This document shows, piece by piece, positions 1 through 8,717 of a stretch of 64,000 nt of DNA. Each line of letters begins with the position of its first letter. Position 1 is the first letter of the stretch. The stretch comes from Bacillus sp. NTK074B (lineage in GTDB: Bacteria; Bacillota; Bacilli; Bacillales; Bacillaceae_B). Where the stretch lies: NCBI RefSeq assembly GCF_017303375.1, contig NZ_JAFKOH010000005.1, positions 236,123-300,122 on the forward strand, written 5' to 3'. The notes under the pieces were generated by a model, which saw only the letters and a list, made by a program, of their open reading frames with translations, made no database searches and was not told where the DNA came from. The position numbers and the translations under genes are program-made.

Positions 1-251
1 TTCGCCTCTTGACCTTGTTCTTCTATGTATCGTGCTAATCCTTCAGAGGCCTTTCTGACTGTATAGATGTTCATTCGATTAGTGCCGGGACCGATTTCTC
101 CCCTCATTCCACCCGTACCGAATTCAAGGTTTTTGTAAAATGCGTCTTCTAAGGTTTTTTCGTCGTCTTTCATTGACTCTAAGAGTTCTACGATTTCTTC
201 ATCCAGATGTAAATAGCTGCTCCATTTTTCCCATGTTGTTATCCAAGTCAA
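1..251 (-). CDS. pgcA: Phosphoglucomutase PgcA, N-terminal part (cut by the window edge)
   Basis: This is the first ~83 codons of an alpha-D-phosphohexomutase that interconverts glucose-6-phosphate and glucose-1-phosphate, feeding UDP-glucose, teichoic acid and glycolipid synthesis in the cytoplasm. The visible part contains the family N-terminal block [18 protein letters not shown], as in B. subtilis PgcA (YhxB); the active-site serine loop lies beyond the edge. The start is TTG at 251, chosen because AGGAGG lies 7 bases upstream and no ATG is in frame there. The gene runs off the left edge. Identification is firm for the family, and the pgcA name is well supported by this block. Confidence 0.88.
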   Translation of the reverse strand, partial: MTWITTWEKWSSYLHLDEEIVELLESMKDDEKTLEDAFYKNLEFGTGGMRGEIGPGTNRMNIYTVRKASEGLARYIEEQGQEA

Positions 252-281
252 AACGATCCCCTCCTAATGCTGTATAATAAT

Positions 282-307
282 GAATTCTATCAAATATTGT
301 AGAATTC
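282..307. promoter_or_regulatory. Inverted repeat upstream of pgcA
   Basis: GAATTCTA and TAGAATTC form perfect 8-bp arms around a 10-bp AT-rich centre, 30 bp before the pgcA start. It could be an operator or part of the 5' leader. No known regulator is recognised. Confidence 0.3.
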
Positions 308-401
308 CTTCTAAAACAATCCGTCACATGTCGACAGGATTCGCTCGTCTTTATTTTAGCATAATTGTTAGAATGTTGGCCGTAGAGAAATAACTTGTCT
401 A

Positions 402-434
402 ATAAAAAAGGAACCGCCTTTGTTTAGGCAGTTC
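402..434 (-). terminator. Rho-independent terminator after the membrane-protein gene
   Basis: On the minus strand GAACTGCC and GGCGGTTC pair (one wobble) around an 8-base loop and are followed by CTTTTTTATT. It closes the 473-943 gene. Confidence 0.75.
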
Positions 435-472
435 AATCTTCGCATAATTCTTTTATTCTTCAATACCCCACC

Positions 473-943
473 CTAATTTCCAGGATAGAGAACTTCTTCT
501 TGCCAAAGCTGATAACCATATATGAATACTGACAAAATAACGAACAAACACCATCTTCCCAGGGAGGAAATTCCTATTAACTGATAAACCCCAAGTACAT
601 CCTGAAGTATGTAATGAAAAGGATATACTGCGAATATAAAGTCAGCGATCACATTCACCAATAAATATTTCCAGAAATGTCCGAATGTGTATGTGAATAT
701 CCAAATAGTAACGACCAAAAATGCGCCTAAAACACCCGATACAAAGGCAGGATTTAGGGCTGGAATGATGGAAACATTTATAACCCAATGCTCAAGATTG
801 TAAGCTATGAGATTATATAACACCATTAAAAATGATGCGAAAATGCCCACAGGCATAAACCGCTTCACATTTTTCCTGTTCAAGAGAAATAAGCTGAGCC
901 AGGGAATAATCAGGATTAACCACAAGATGATTTTTACAGACAC
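473..943 (-). CDS. Predicted multi-pass membrane protein, function unknown
   Basis: The protein has 156 residues and is almost entirely hydrophobic, with about five membrane-spanning stretches and few charged residues outside residues 20-30. No catalytic motif or family was recognised, so only an integral membrane location is claimed. The start is GTG at 943, supported by AAGGAG 8 bases upstream. A terminator follows it and the nearest genes (pgcA and yhcX) are separated by more than 130 bp, so it is probably a single-gene unit. Confidence 0.7.
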   Translation of the reverse strand: MSVKIILWLILIIPWLSLFLLNRKNVKRFMPVGIFASFLMVLYNLIAYNLEHWVINVSIIPALNPAFVSGVLGAFLVVTIWIFTYTFGHFWKYLLVNVIADFIFAVYPFHYILQDVLGVYQLIGISSLGRWCLFVILSVFIYGYQLWQEEVLYPGN

Positions 944-1079
944 TCACTTCACTCCTTCAAATTCATCTCATGATTGTAGCATTTCCAAAACATTCTATTT
1001 TACTCCTTTCCACTATTGAAAAGACATTGAAGAACTCACCGGAATTGGTTATCCCGATGAGTTCTTTTAGGCAAGTCAT

Positions 1080-2621
1080 CTATTTTTTATAATTAACCCC
1101 ATAAACATCATGCCTGCGGTCTTTCAGCTGACGGACTGTACCTGATTGGCGCTGGCGGCGAAGGACTTCAAGGTCGACGTCACCAATCATGACCATTTCG
1201 ATGTTCGGGTTGGTTTCCCCGACGATTCCGTCACGGGCAAACTCAAAGTCAGACGGAGCAAAGATGCCCGATTGAGCGTACTGAATATCCATATTTTCCG
1301 TTTGGGGAAGATTTCCGACCGTACCGGAAATGACCGTATAAATCTGGTTCTCAACAGCGCGTGCCTGTGCACAATACCTTACGCGAAGGTAGCCTTGTCG
1401 GTCTTCTGTACAGAATGGGGTGAAGATGATTTTTGCACCCTTGTCTGTAGCAATGCGTGCAAGTTCAGGGAATTCAATGTCATAGCAGATCTGTATCGCG
1501 ATTTTTCCGCAATCCGTATCGAATACCCTTACAGAATCCCCTGGGCTGATTCCCCACCATTTTCGTTCGTTTGGAGTGATATGGACTTTGTATTGCTTTT
1601 CTATCGTTCCATCACGGCGGAACAGGTAAGCAATATTGTAAATTTCATCGTTCTCTTCTTTAACGAAGTGTGAACCTCCAATAATGTTGACATTGTAACG
1701 AACCGCTAAATCAGTGAACAATTCAATATAGTCTTCTGTAAAATCAGTCAACCTTCTAACAGCAAGGCTCGGTGACTGAATGTTAAGGAAAGACATCAGT
1801 TGTGTTGTAAAGATCTCTGGAAATACGACGAAATCTGATTTCGCATCCGAAGCAACATCCGTGAAGTATTCAACCTGATTCGCAAATTCCTCAAAGGAGT
1901 TGATTTTACGCATCATATACTGTACGACGCAGATCCGTACCGGATAACTGGTTTTGAAGTGACGCTTGCTGGATGGGCGGTAGTCGACATTATTCCATTC
2001 CATCAGTGTCGCATATTTATGGGACCGTTTGTCATCAGGCAAATAGTTCGGATTGATCCGCATCAGGGTGAAGCCATTCAGGAGCTGGAATGATAATACG
2101 GGATCATAAATCTTATGGCGCCCCACTGAATCCACGTACTCTCTTGGGGACATTTCTTCAGAGTGCTTGTAATAATTCGGTATCCTTCCCCCGATGATGA
2201 TACTCTTTAAATTCCACTGCCTCGCAAGATCTTTCCTTGCCTCGTATAATCGGTGCCCTACTTTCATGCGGCGGTATTCAGGGTGCACCATGACCTCAAT
2301 TCCATATAGATTGTAACCATCTGGATTGTGATTCGTTATGTACCCATTATCCGTTACATCGTCCCAGGTATGACGGTCGTCATATTCATCGAAGTTAATA
2401 ATGAGGCTTGAGCAGGAACCAATGATTTCCCCGTCTAATTCAGCCACCAATTGCCCTTCTTGAAAGACTTCCAGGTGACTTTCCAGATGATCCACTTTCC
2501 ATGGATCCATCCCTGGAAAGCAGACAGACTGCATATTGATAATATCTTTAATGTCCTTATGTTCCATTGGACGGATGATCATTTTCTTCTCGAACTGTGA
2601 TAAGTCTAGTTTTTCTGCCAT
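1080..2621 (-). CDS. yhcX: YhcX-type protein: GNAT domain fused to a carbon-nitrogen hydrolase
   Basis: The 513-residue protein has an N-terminal acetyltransferase-like domain (about residues 15-215, with an acetyl-CoA-loop-like stretch VHPEYRRMKVGHRLYE) and a C-terminal nitrilase-superfamily amidase domain (about 227-500). The hydrolase triad is visible: Glu269 in VFPEIF, Lys345 in EKQYKVHITP, and Cys379 in QICYDIEFPE. Both length and domain order match B. subtilis YhcX. The physiological substrate is not known; an amidase acting on a small C-N bond is inferred from the triad. AAGGAG lies 10 bases before the ATG. It is monocistronic, with a gap of about 275 bp to the next gene upstream. Confidence 0.9.
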   Translation of the reverse strand: MAEKLDLSQFEKKMIIRPMEHKDIKDIINMQSVCFPGMDPWKVDHLESHLEVFQEGQLVAELDGEIIGSCSSLIINFDEYDDRHTWDDVTDNGYITNHNPDGYNLYGIEVMVHPEYRRMKVGHRLYEARKDLARQWNLKSIIIGGRIPNYYKHSEEMSPREYVDSVGRHKIYDPVLSFQLLNGFTLMRINPNYLPDDKRSHKYATLMEWNNVDYRPSSKRHFKTSYPVRICVVQYMMRKINSFEEFANQVEYFTDVASDAKSDFVVFPEIFTTQLMSFLNIQSPSLAVRRLTDFTEDYIELFTDLAVRYNVNIIGGSHFVKEENDEIYNIAYLFRRDGTIEKQYKVHITPNERKWWGISPGDSVRVFDTDCGKIAIQICYDIEFPELARIATDKGAKIIFTPFCTEDRQGYLRVRYCAQARAVENQIYTVISGTVGNLPQTENMDIQYAQSGIFAPSDFEFARDGIVGETNPNIEMVMIGDVDLEVLRRQRQSGTVRQLKDRRHDVYGVNYKK

Positions 2622-2786
2622 CTATGATCGACTCCTTCATAAAATACGTGAATTATATACCCTTATAGTGCACTGTTGAAACGAAGTTCATGACAGTGCA
2701 TTTCTTTTATTTTAGCAAAGGGGTATGGATGATTGAAGAAATTTGATTTACTTGCTTCGTTCATAAATTTGACTGTAGTCTCTGAT

Positions 2787-2805
2787 TTCCGCTCCAATCA
2801 ACTTG
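2787..2805. repeat. Short remnant of the GC-rich palindromic repeat
   Basis: These 19 bases are identical to the right end of the full repeat copy at 46735-46866 (bases 46847-46865). No core is present here, so it looks like a degraded or partial copy in the yhcX-malL gap. Confidence 0.5.
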
Positions 2806-2896
2806 GTTACCATTGAATTCATAATTGTTAAATCTAAATATGTCTTACAAAAACCCTAAAAATAGAAGCACCCTTATCCTGGGTGCTTCCTTTCCA

Positions 2897-4567
2897 TTAC
2901 CCTTTGAAATAGTAAGCAGTTGCTTCCCATGGGTTTAGAGTGAACGGTTCTTCTATTTCAATTTCATTAGTGATCAGTACATCGGCCTGCTTGATATCAA
3001 ATGATGCGACGTTATCAATGACTTGCTTTTCTCCGGATACATTGCAAAGGACCAGGATCTTTTCGTTTTCATATGTTCTCGTATAGGCGTATACGTAAGG
3101 ATGATCTGCATAGTGGAGCTCGAAGGATCCGTATGGGATAATGTCATGCTGCTTACGAAGAGCGATCAATTTTTGGTAGTGGAAAAAGATGGACCCGGAA
3201 TCATTCAGTGCACTTTCTGCATTGATTTCTGTGTAGTTCGGATTTATGGAGATCCATGGTTCTCCTTCAGTGAAACCACCCTGACTCCTGCTGTTCCATT
3301 GCATAGGGGTCCTGGCGTTGTCTCTCCCCTTAATGTAAATGGACTTCATGATTTCATCCGGATTCATGCCCTGGGCTATTTTTTCACGATACATGTTCAG
3401 GGTTTCGATATCCCTGTATTCATCAATGGATGAGAAACGGACATTGGTCATCCCTAGCTCCTCCCCCTGATAAATGTAAGGAGTCCCCTGCATCAAATGA
3501 AGGAGGGTTGAAAGCATCTTCGCTGACTTCACACGATATTCCCCATCATCGCCGAGCCTTGACACGATCCTTGGCTGATCATGGTTGTTCCAATACAGGC
3601 TGTTCCAGCCCTTACCGTGAAGCTCTGTCTGCCACTTCGTTAAAATCATTTTCAATTTTACAAGGTCGAAGGGAATGACGTCCCATTTGCCTCCAGGACC
3701 CGAGTCAACGTCCATATGCTCGAATTGGAACACCATATTCACTTCATCCCGGTCCTCCCCGGTGTAAAGGACGGCTTCTTCGGGAGTCACCCCCGGCATT
3801 TCACCAACGGTCATGACGTCATAACGAGAGAGGATCTTTTGATTCATTTCGTTCAAGAACTCATGGATGCGGGGACCATTCATAAAATACTCGTGACCGG
3901 AAGCATACCTGCTTCCATCCGGATTAAGTGCATCTGGCAGTCCCGGTACCTTTGAAATGAAGTTGATGACGTCCATACGGAAACCATCGATGCCTTTATC
4001 CAGCCAGAATTTCATCATGTCATATATTTCGGCGCGCAGTGTTGGATTCTCCCAGTTCAGGTCCGGCTGCTTTTTCGAGAAGATATGCAGGAAATATTCG
4101 TCTGTCGCTTCATCATATTCCCAAGCGGAACCGCTGAAAACGGACTCCCAGTTATTTGGCTCCCCTCCATCTTTTCCTTCACGCCAAATATAATAATCAC
4201 GATATGGATTGTCCTTGGATTTCCTTGATTCCACGAACCAGCCATGCTCATCGGAAGAGTGATTCACCACTAAATCCATGACAAGCTTCATATCACGCTT
4301 ATGGATTTCCTGAAGCATCTTTTCCCAATCGGCCATTGTGCCGAATTCATCCAAAACCTTTTTATAATTGCTTATATCATACCCATTATCATCATTAGGT
4401 GATTCATATACGGGAGATAACCAGACTACATCGATACCCAGTTTATTTAAATAATCCAATTTAGAAATAATTCCTTGAATATCACCAATACCGTCGCCAT
4501 TGGAATCCATGAAGCTGCGAGGGTAAATTTGGTAAACGACCGATTCTTTCCACCATTGTTTTGTCAT
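2897..4567 (-). CDS. malL: Oligo-1,6-glucosidase (GH13)
   Basis: The 556-residue cytoplasmic GH13 enzyme hydrolyses terminal alpha-1,6 bonds of isomalto-oligosaccharides and related sugars. The nucleophile is Asp199 in GFRMDVIN, the acid/base Glu256 in VGEMPG, and the transition-state Asp sits in NNHDQPR. The region QPDLN and the Val after the nucleophile are hallmarks of alpha-1,6-specific members rather than maltases. The start at 4567 was chosen because AGGAGG precedes it; an in-frame extension of 13 codons upstream has no such site. A palindromic cre-like box lies about 50 bp upstream, so carbon catabolite control is likely. The extracellular GH31 and GH66 genes at 10-14 kb could supply its substrate. 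Confidence 0.9.
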   Translation of the reverse strand: MTKQWWKESVVYQIYPRSFMDSNGDGIGDIQGIISKLDYLNKLGIDVVWLSPVYESPNDDNGYDISNYKKVLDEFGTMADWEKMLQEIHKRDMKLVMDLVVNHSSDEHGWFVESRKSKDNPYRDYYIWREGKDGGEPNNWESVFSGSAWEYDEATDEYFLHIFSKKQPDLNWENPTLRAEIYDMMKFWLDKGIDGFRMDVINFISKVPGLPDALNPDGSRYASGHEYFMNGPRIHEFLNEMNQKILSRYDVMTVGEMPGVTPEEAVLYTGEDRDEVNMVFQFEHMDVDSGPGGKWDVIPFDLVKLKMILTKWQTELHGKGWNSLYWNNHDQPRIVSRLGDDGEYRVKSAKMLSTLLHLMQGTPYIYQGEELGMTNVRFSSIDEYRDIETLNMYREKIAQGMNPDEIMKSIYIKGRDNARTPMQWNSRSQGGFTEGEPWISINPNYTEINAESALNDSGSIFFHYQKLIALRKQHDIIPYGSFELHYADHPYVYAYTRTYENEKILVLCNVSGEKQVIDNVASFDIKQADVLITNEIEIEEPFTLNPWEATAYYFKG

Positions 4568-4614
4568 ATGTGCTTTCCTCCTGTACGATCCATTGGAATC
4601 AAGCAAACCGTTTC

Positions 4615-4628
4615 TGCAACCGTTTGCA
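4615..4628. promoter_or_regulatory. cre-like / LacI-family operator before malL
   Basis: TGCAACCGTTTGCA is near-palindromic, and its minus strand fits the CcpA cre pattern TGNAANCGNTNNCA at every fixed position. A related half-site, GCAAACCGTTTC, lies just to its left at 4603-4614. It could serve CcpA or a MalR-like repressor. Confidence 0.6.
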
Positions 4629-4734
4629 TAAATCGTAAAAAAAATTTCATATTTCCTCGAAAAGTTTTCTCATTTTACTTTTATAATCATAACATACTAT
4701 AATTTGATAGAATATACGAAGAAAGGAATTCTCT

Positions 4735-5160
4735 ATGAATAAAAAAGCAGATTCTCTGTTATTCCTTGCATGGGCTTCCTCCCTTATCGCAACTCTCGGG
4801 AGCTTATATTTCTCTGAAATCATGAAATACGAGCCCTGTGAATTATGCTGGTATCAGCGTATTTTAATGTATCCGATGGTCATTCTATTAGGAGTGGCTT
4901 ATGTACGAAAAGATTTTCAGGCGGCATTATATTCTACCATCCTATCCGGTATCGGGCTTATCGTTTCCATTTATCACTATTCCATCCAAAAAGTTTCGTT
5001 CTTATCAGAAAGCGCACCTGCCTGCGGACGAGTCCCTTGCACAGGTGAATACATCAACCTGTTTGGTTTTGTTACGATCCCGTTTTTGGCTATGACCGGT
5101 TTCATTATCATTTTCATCACAAGTGTGTTGGTTTTAAAAGCAGTAAAGGAGGACAAATAG
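4735..5160 (+). CDS. bdbC: Disulfide bond formation protein BdbC (DsbB-like)
   Basis: The 141-residue membrane protein reoxidises an extracytoplasmic thiol-disulfide oxidoreductase and passes electrons to quinone. It has four predicted membrane spans and two redox cysteine pairs on the outer face: Cys35-Cys38 in CELCWYQR and Cys97-Cys102 in ACGRVPC, the DsbB/BdbC arrangement. The start has AAAGGA 7 bases upstream. It is co-transcribed with the thioredoxin-like gene one base downstream, which takes the place of the usual BdbD partner. Confidence 0.9.
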   Translation: MNKKADSLLFLAWASSLIATLGSLYFSEIMKYEPCELCWYQRILMYPMVILLGVAYVRKDFQAALYSTILSGIGLIVSIYHYSIQKVSFLSESAPACGRVPCTGEYINLFGFVTIPFLAMTGFIIIFITSVLVLKAVKEDK

Positions 5161-5161
5161 A

Positions 5162-5635
5162 TTGAAGAAAATCATCATATTCCTGGTGGCGATCGTCGGA
5201 TTATTTGCAGCCATCGCCATTGTCACAAGTGTCCAGAACAATCAGGAAGCGGAAGGAAATAAGTTCAAGAAAGCCAAACTGAACCCCGCTACCGTTGAGC
5301 TTCTAGACGATCCAAACTACCAGAATGTCATTCTTCCAGAAGAGCTGGAAGAAAAGATAAAGAATAAAGAGGAAGCCACCATATACTTCTACAGTTCGAC
5401 TTGCATACATTGTAAAAGAACGACCCCTACACTTGCACCTCTTGCCGAAGACATGGGAATCGATATGGAACAGTACAATCTGCTTGAATTCGAACAAGGC
5501 TGGGATCAATACGGAATTGAAGCTACTCCAACCCTCGTTCATTATGAAGATGGGAAAGAAGTGGCAAGGATCGTAGGAGAGCATCCTGAGGAAGACTTTA
5601 AGAGATTTCTTGAAGAGAACGTGAAATCCGAATAA
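5162..5635 (+). CDS. Membrane-anchored thioredoxin-fold protein, partner of BdbC
   Basis: The 157-residue protein has an N-terminal signal anchor (residues 4-23) and an extracytoplasmic thioredoxin fold. The active site is Cys81-Ile-His-Cys84, and a cis-proline loop, EATPTLV, follows later. The start is TTG, with AAAGGAGG 9 bases upstream lying inside the end of bdbC, so the two genes are translationally close. The CxHC site and location beside BdbC suggest an oxidase or isomerase role for exported proteins. The protein does not look like full-length BdbD, so no symbol is given. Confidence 0.85.
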   Translation: MKKIIIFLVAIVGLFAAIAIVTSVQNNQEAEGNKFKKAKLNPATVELLDDPNYQNVILPEELEEKIKNKEEATIYFYSSTCIHCKRTTPTLAPLAEDMGIDMEQYNLLEFEQGWDQYGIEATPTLVHYEDGKEVARIVGEHPEEDFKRFLEENVKSE

Positions 5636-5640
5636 AAAAA

Positions 5641-5673
5641 GAGGGGCTGACCTTTCCACGGGTCAGCCCCTTT
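5641..5673 (+). terminator. Terminator of the bdbC operon
   Basis: AGGGGCTGACC and GGGTCAGCCCC pair around a short loop and are followed by TTTC. Upstream A-rich sequence would also allow some activity on the minus strand. Confidence 0.8.
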
Positions 5674-5813
5674 CAAGTGAGGAGGAATTTCAAGATGAAG
5701 ATACATTGTATCTTCGAGATTAACTTATTAACAAGTATTTTCCCCACAAAAGAATCTTCTAAACATTATTATCAGAATTTCACCAAAAATCTAACTTCTT
5801 TAGTCATGTTCCG

Positions 5814-6212
5814 TTACACAAGCAGCTGATTATCCGCTCTGGAATAAATACTTAAATTTTGCTTGCAGTCAGATTCCTCACTGAATTGTTCATACGATAA
5901 AGGAAAGAACATGCCAAAACTTTGGAGGATTCCTGCATTGTGATAAAACATTTCTTCATATACTTCTTCGCTTGAGCCGCTTTCAACGATTGAAATCAAT
6001 GTTTGTAAACTTGAAATCACTTGGAATGCTTCCTTTAGGGTTCCAAAATATTCAAAGTTTCTCGTCGTCGTATGTAATACTTGCATATCATCGAATTGTT
6101 CGATTTCATCATCTGTGAAATAATCAGGGAAAATAGTACAATACATGTACTGTATAAGCTCTTGAATTTTGTCTTCTTGTTCATGTGTTGATGCTAGTAA
6201 AACTTTCACCAT
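5814..6212 (-). CDS. yhcU: YhcU-family protein (unknown function)
   Basis: The 132-residue acidic cytoplasmic protein resembles B. subtilis YhcU, including an N-terminal VLLASTHEQE segment and a central GTLKEAFQVISSLQ helix. No enzymatic motif is visible. Of two adjacent ATG codons the second (6212) was chosen because AAAGGTGG lies 6 bases before it but only 3 before the first. It is divergent from yhcT (6388 onward); the two share about 175 bp of promoter region, and both also neighbour each other in B. subtilis. Confidence 0.75.
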   Translation of the reverse strand: MVKVLLASTHEQEDKIQELIQYMYCTIFPDYFTDDEIEQFDDMQVLHTTTRNFEYFGTLKEAFQVISSLQTLISIVESGSSEEVYEEMFYHNAGILQSFGMFFPLSYEQFSEESDCKQNLSIYSRADNQLLV

Positions 6213-6387
6213 CATAACCCACCTTTGTAATGGTTGTAATCTCTCTGTAATAGATATATTAAGGATAACATAGAAGTAGAACCAACAGCGTGGTAATTAT
6301 ACCCATGGATTTGGGTTGAATAGGGGTTGAGGTAGGATTAAATACCCACAACAGTATGAGATTTTTGTCATTTAAAGGAGTTTTTTG

Positions 6388-7272
6388 ATGAAAACAAGGA
6401 AAATAGGCGAGCGATTCGACCTAGTCATTCCAGTTAATTGGAAAAATGTAACGATTGAAACAATTCTTAGAAACCACTGGCAGGCTCCTAAGAAAATGGT
6501 TCATTCCATGAGGATGGAAGGTGATGTCAAAGTGAACGGAGAGATGATTTCATGGACTGCTCCACTTTCACAAGGGGATATTCTACAGATCCGATTATTC
6601 AAGGAAGTCGAATACGATGTTCCCCCAACCTACGGGGAACTGGACGTGTTGTTTGAAGATGAACATATGATTGTCGTCAATAAACCCGCCGGGATAGATA
6701 CTCATCCGAATACTCCTGATGAAACGGATACCCTGGCCAATCTTGTCGCTTTCCATCATCAGGCCCAAGGGGAAAGCTGTCGTGTCTTGCATATCCATCG
6801 ATTGGATCGAGATACCTCCGGCGCGATCATCTTCGCCAAGCATGCATTAAGTAAAGCGATACTTGACCGGCTTCTTGCCGAGCGGCAGATCAAACGTACC
6901 TATCATGCCCTGGTTCACGGTCGATTGAAACAGAAAAAAGGCACCATTTCCGAACCGATCGGGAGAGATCGTCATCACAACACGAGAAGAAGGGTTTCGC
7001 CTTCCGGTCAGGATGCAGTCACTCACTATAAAGTATTGGAAGTCAGGAATCCGTATACACTTATCGAAGTACAGCTTGATACCGGCCGTACGCACCAAAT
7101 CCGTGTACATATGAGCCACATCGGTCACCCGCTGGTAGGCGACACATTATATGGGGGAAAGCCGGTATTCACGAGGCAGGCACTCCATGCAGCACGAATT
7201 TCGTTCCCTCATCCGCTGACGGGTGAAAGGATTGAATGTGAAGCGGACTGCAGTGATGATATAGGGCTGTAA
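6388..7272 (+). CDS. yhcT: RluA-family pseudouridine synthase YhcT
   Basis: The 294-residue enzyme isomerises uridine to pseudouridine in structured RNA. An S4-like RNA-binding segment lies at residues 22-70, and the RluA catalytic domain follows, with the catalytic Asp140 in HRLDRDTSG. Other conserved blocks are DEHMIVVNKPAG and DTGRTHQIRVHM. ATG 6388 was preferred over TTG 6385 because AAAGGAG is 7 bases before it. The exact RNA target is not established from sequence. Confidence 0.88.
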   Translation: MKTRKIGERFDLVIPVNWKNVTIETILRNHWQAPKKMVHSMRMEGDVKVNGEMISWTAPLSQGDILQIRLFKEVEYDVPPTYGELDVLFEDEHMIVVNKPAGIDTHPNTPDETDTLANLVAFHHQAQGESCRVLHIHRLDRDTSGAIIFAKHALSKAILDRLLAERQIKRTYHALVHGRLKQKKGTISEPIGRDRHHNTRRRVSPSGQDAVTHYKVLEVRNPYTLIEVQLDTGRTHQIRVHMSHIGHPLVGDTLYGGKPVFTRQALHAARISFPHPLTGERIECEADCSDDIGL

Positions 7273-7292
7273 TAGATTCCATCAATTAAGCA

Positions 7293-7337
7293 CAAAAAAA
7301 GCCTGGTCACTCCATATCACGAGTGATCAGGTCTTTA
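7293..7337. terminator. Bidirectional terminator between yhcT and the WrbA-like gene
   Basis: CCTGGTCACTC and GAGTGATCAGG pair with one mismatch, flanked by seven A on the left and GTCTTT on the right. It serves the converging genes on both strands. Confidence 0.75.
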
Positions 7338-7341
7338 ATAT

Positions 7342-7956
7342 TTATTTCAATCCATTTTTAACAGCTTCAGCGATTTGGATCGTACGACGGGTTTGGTGTT
7401 TCACGGCAGGTTCAACGGACTCAACCATATTGCCTTCCTGATCAACCGTTACACTCGTACCGTATGGATTTCCTCCAGTTGCAAAGCTTGATTGGTCTGT
7501 GTATCCAGGTGCTGCGATGATGGCACCCCAGTGCATCATTGTTGTGTACAGAGCCAGAACCGTTTGCTCCTGCCCACCGTGTGAGTTACTTGCAGATGAT
7601 GTGGCGCTCACTACTTTGTTGGCAAGTTTCCCATTGAACCAAAGGCCTCCAGTCGTATCAAGAAACGCTTTGACCTGAGAAGGTACATTTCCGAATCTGG
7701 TTGGAACGTTGAATAGATAAGCGTCTGCCCATTCCAGATCATCCAGGGTTGCTACCGGGACCGTATCTTTTGTTTCTTTATAGTGCTTTTCCCATGCCGG
7801 ATTGGAAGCAATCGCGCCTTCTGGTGCAGTCTCTTCGAAGCGAAGCAATTTCACTTCTGCCCCTGCTTCTTTCGCAGCCTCTTCTGCCCATTTCGCCATC
7901 TGATAGTTGGTTCCTGTTGAACTGTAATACATGATTGCCATTTTTACGTTAGACAT
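7342..7956 (-). CDS. WrbA-like NAD(P)H:quinone oxidoreductase
   Basis: The 204-residue flavodoxin-fold enzyme belongs to the type IV NAD(P)H:quinone oxidoreductase group, which reduces quinones by two electrons and so avoids semiquinones. Visible features are the FMN phosphate loop YYSSTGTNYQMA, the PTRFGNVPSQ loop, and SNSHGGQEQTVL with the conserved HGG. The start at 7956 has AAAGGAGAG upstream; an in-frame extension of 23 codons has none. It follows the DoxX gene by 78 bp in the same direction, and the pair sits behind MhqR-like boxes. That fits a quinone or electrophile detoxification operon. Confidence 0.88.
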   Translation of the reverse strand: MSNVKMAIMYYSSTGTNYQMAKWAEEAAKEAGAEVKLLRFEETAPEGAIASNPAWEKHYKETKDTVPVATLDDLEWADAYLFNVPTRFGNVPSQVKAFLDTTGGLWFNGKLANKVVSATSSASNSHGGQEQTVLALYTTMMHWGAIIAAPGYTDQSSFATGGNPYGTSVTVDQEGNMVESVEPAVKHQTRRTIQIAEAVKNGLK

Positions 7957-8034
7957 AATCAAAATCTCTCCTTTTAATATGTTTTTATTTATAGTAATTG
8001 GGTAAAACACAGAATCAGGTTGCATGTAAATCCA

Positions 8035-8445
8035 TTAAGAAAATAATAATGCATCTATTGAAAAGCTCCCTGCTCCGACAAGGGCTACCCCTAGTGCCAC
8101 AACAATGAGCAGCACATTATATTCTGTACCATTTTGCGTTGCCCAATAACCGTTTGCACCGTGAACCTTCACGATGGCCACGATCATTGTGCCGATGATG
8201 AGCAGTGCACCTAATGGCGTAAGGAAGCCTGCGGCAAACAATAATCCACCCGCTACTTCGGATATCCCTGCAAGTAACGCCATCGTTCTTCCCGGCTTGA
8301 TTCCAATCGATTCAAAGAAACCTCCCGTTCCCTGTATCCCATGCCCTCCGAACCACCCAAATAATTTCTGTGTTCCGTGAGCAGCGAATGTTAAACCTAC
8401 TACCAAACGAATAACCAATAAACCTAACGCAGCCAATGCTGTCAT
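8035..8445 (-). CDS. DoxX-family membrane protein (MhqP/CatD-like)
   Basis: The 136-residue protein has four predicted membrane helices and the DoxX-family N-terminal pattern (RLVVGLTFAAHGTQKLFGWF) with a following glycine-rich loop. In B. subtilis, DoxX paralogues MhqP and CatD are induced by catechol and hydroquinone stress. Here the family, the neighbouring quinone reductase and the upstream MhqR-like boxes suggest the same role. GGAGG lies just before the ATG. The biochemical activity of this family in Bacillus is unsettled. Confidence 0.85.
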   Translation of the reverse strand: MTALAALGLLVIRLVVGLTFAAHGTQKLFGWFGGHGIQGTGGFFESIGIKPGRTMALLAGISEVAGGLLFAAGFLTPLGALLIIGTMIVAIVKVHGANGYWATQNGTEYNVLLIVVALGVALVGAGSFSIDALLFS

Positions 8446-8519
8446 CTTTTTTCCTCCTTCATGTTTTCCCTTCGAGATTTAGCTTCAAACATTTCAAATT
8501 CAATTATTCTTATGTCAAC

Positions 8520-8538
8520 TATCTTGAATTTGAGATAT
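8520..8538. promoter_or_regulatory. MhqR-like operator 1
   Basis: TATCTTGAATTTGAGATA is a near-perfect palindrome that fits the published MhqR box (tATCTcgaAtTCgAGATa), about 75 bp upstream of the DoxX start. Confidence 0.55.
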
Positions 8539-8559
8539 ATAATTAAAAAAAGAGACAAG

Positions 8560-8594
8560 TTATCTCGAATATGATTATTTTGATTTCGAGATAA
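8560..8594. promoter_or_regulatory. MhqR-like half-site pair 2
   Basis: TTATCTCGAAT and ATTTCGAGATAA are inverted copies of the MhqR half-site 12 bp apart. A further half-site, TTCGAGAT, lies at 8471-8478. The multiple sites strengthen the case for MarR/MhqR-type control of the DoxX-WrbA pair. Confidence 0.5.
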
Positions 8595-8667
8595 TTGTAT
8601 AATACTCTTCTCCCCTCTGTCAATAACAATTTGCAACATTCACTAAAAAGGGTTGGAGGGATAAAAA

Positions 8668-8706
8668 AAGAGGTCCGTCCCTCTTCTCTGGAGGGACGGG
8701 CCTCTT
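8668..8706. terminator. Terminator of yvgN built from the 13-mer repeat
   Basis: An exact AGGTCCGTCCCTC (8671-8683) faces a one-mismatch partner GAGGGACGGGCCT across a 7-base loop, with A-rich sequence to the left that gives the U-tract for the minus-strand yvgN transcript. It is one of ten exact copies of this 13-mer in the window. Confidence 0.75.
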
Positions 8707-8717
8707 CGTATCATCGA

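Noticed and set aside
8442..8639. 65-residue ORF overlapping the DoxX start
   Set aside because: It lies over the MhqR-like operators, has no coding character, and conflicts with the clear DoxX start.
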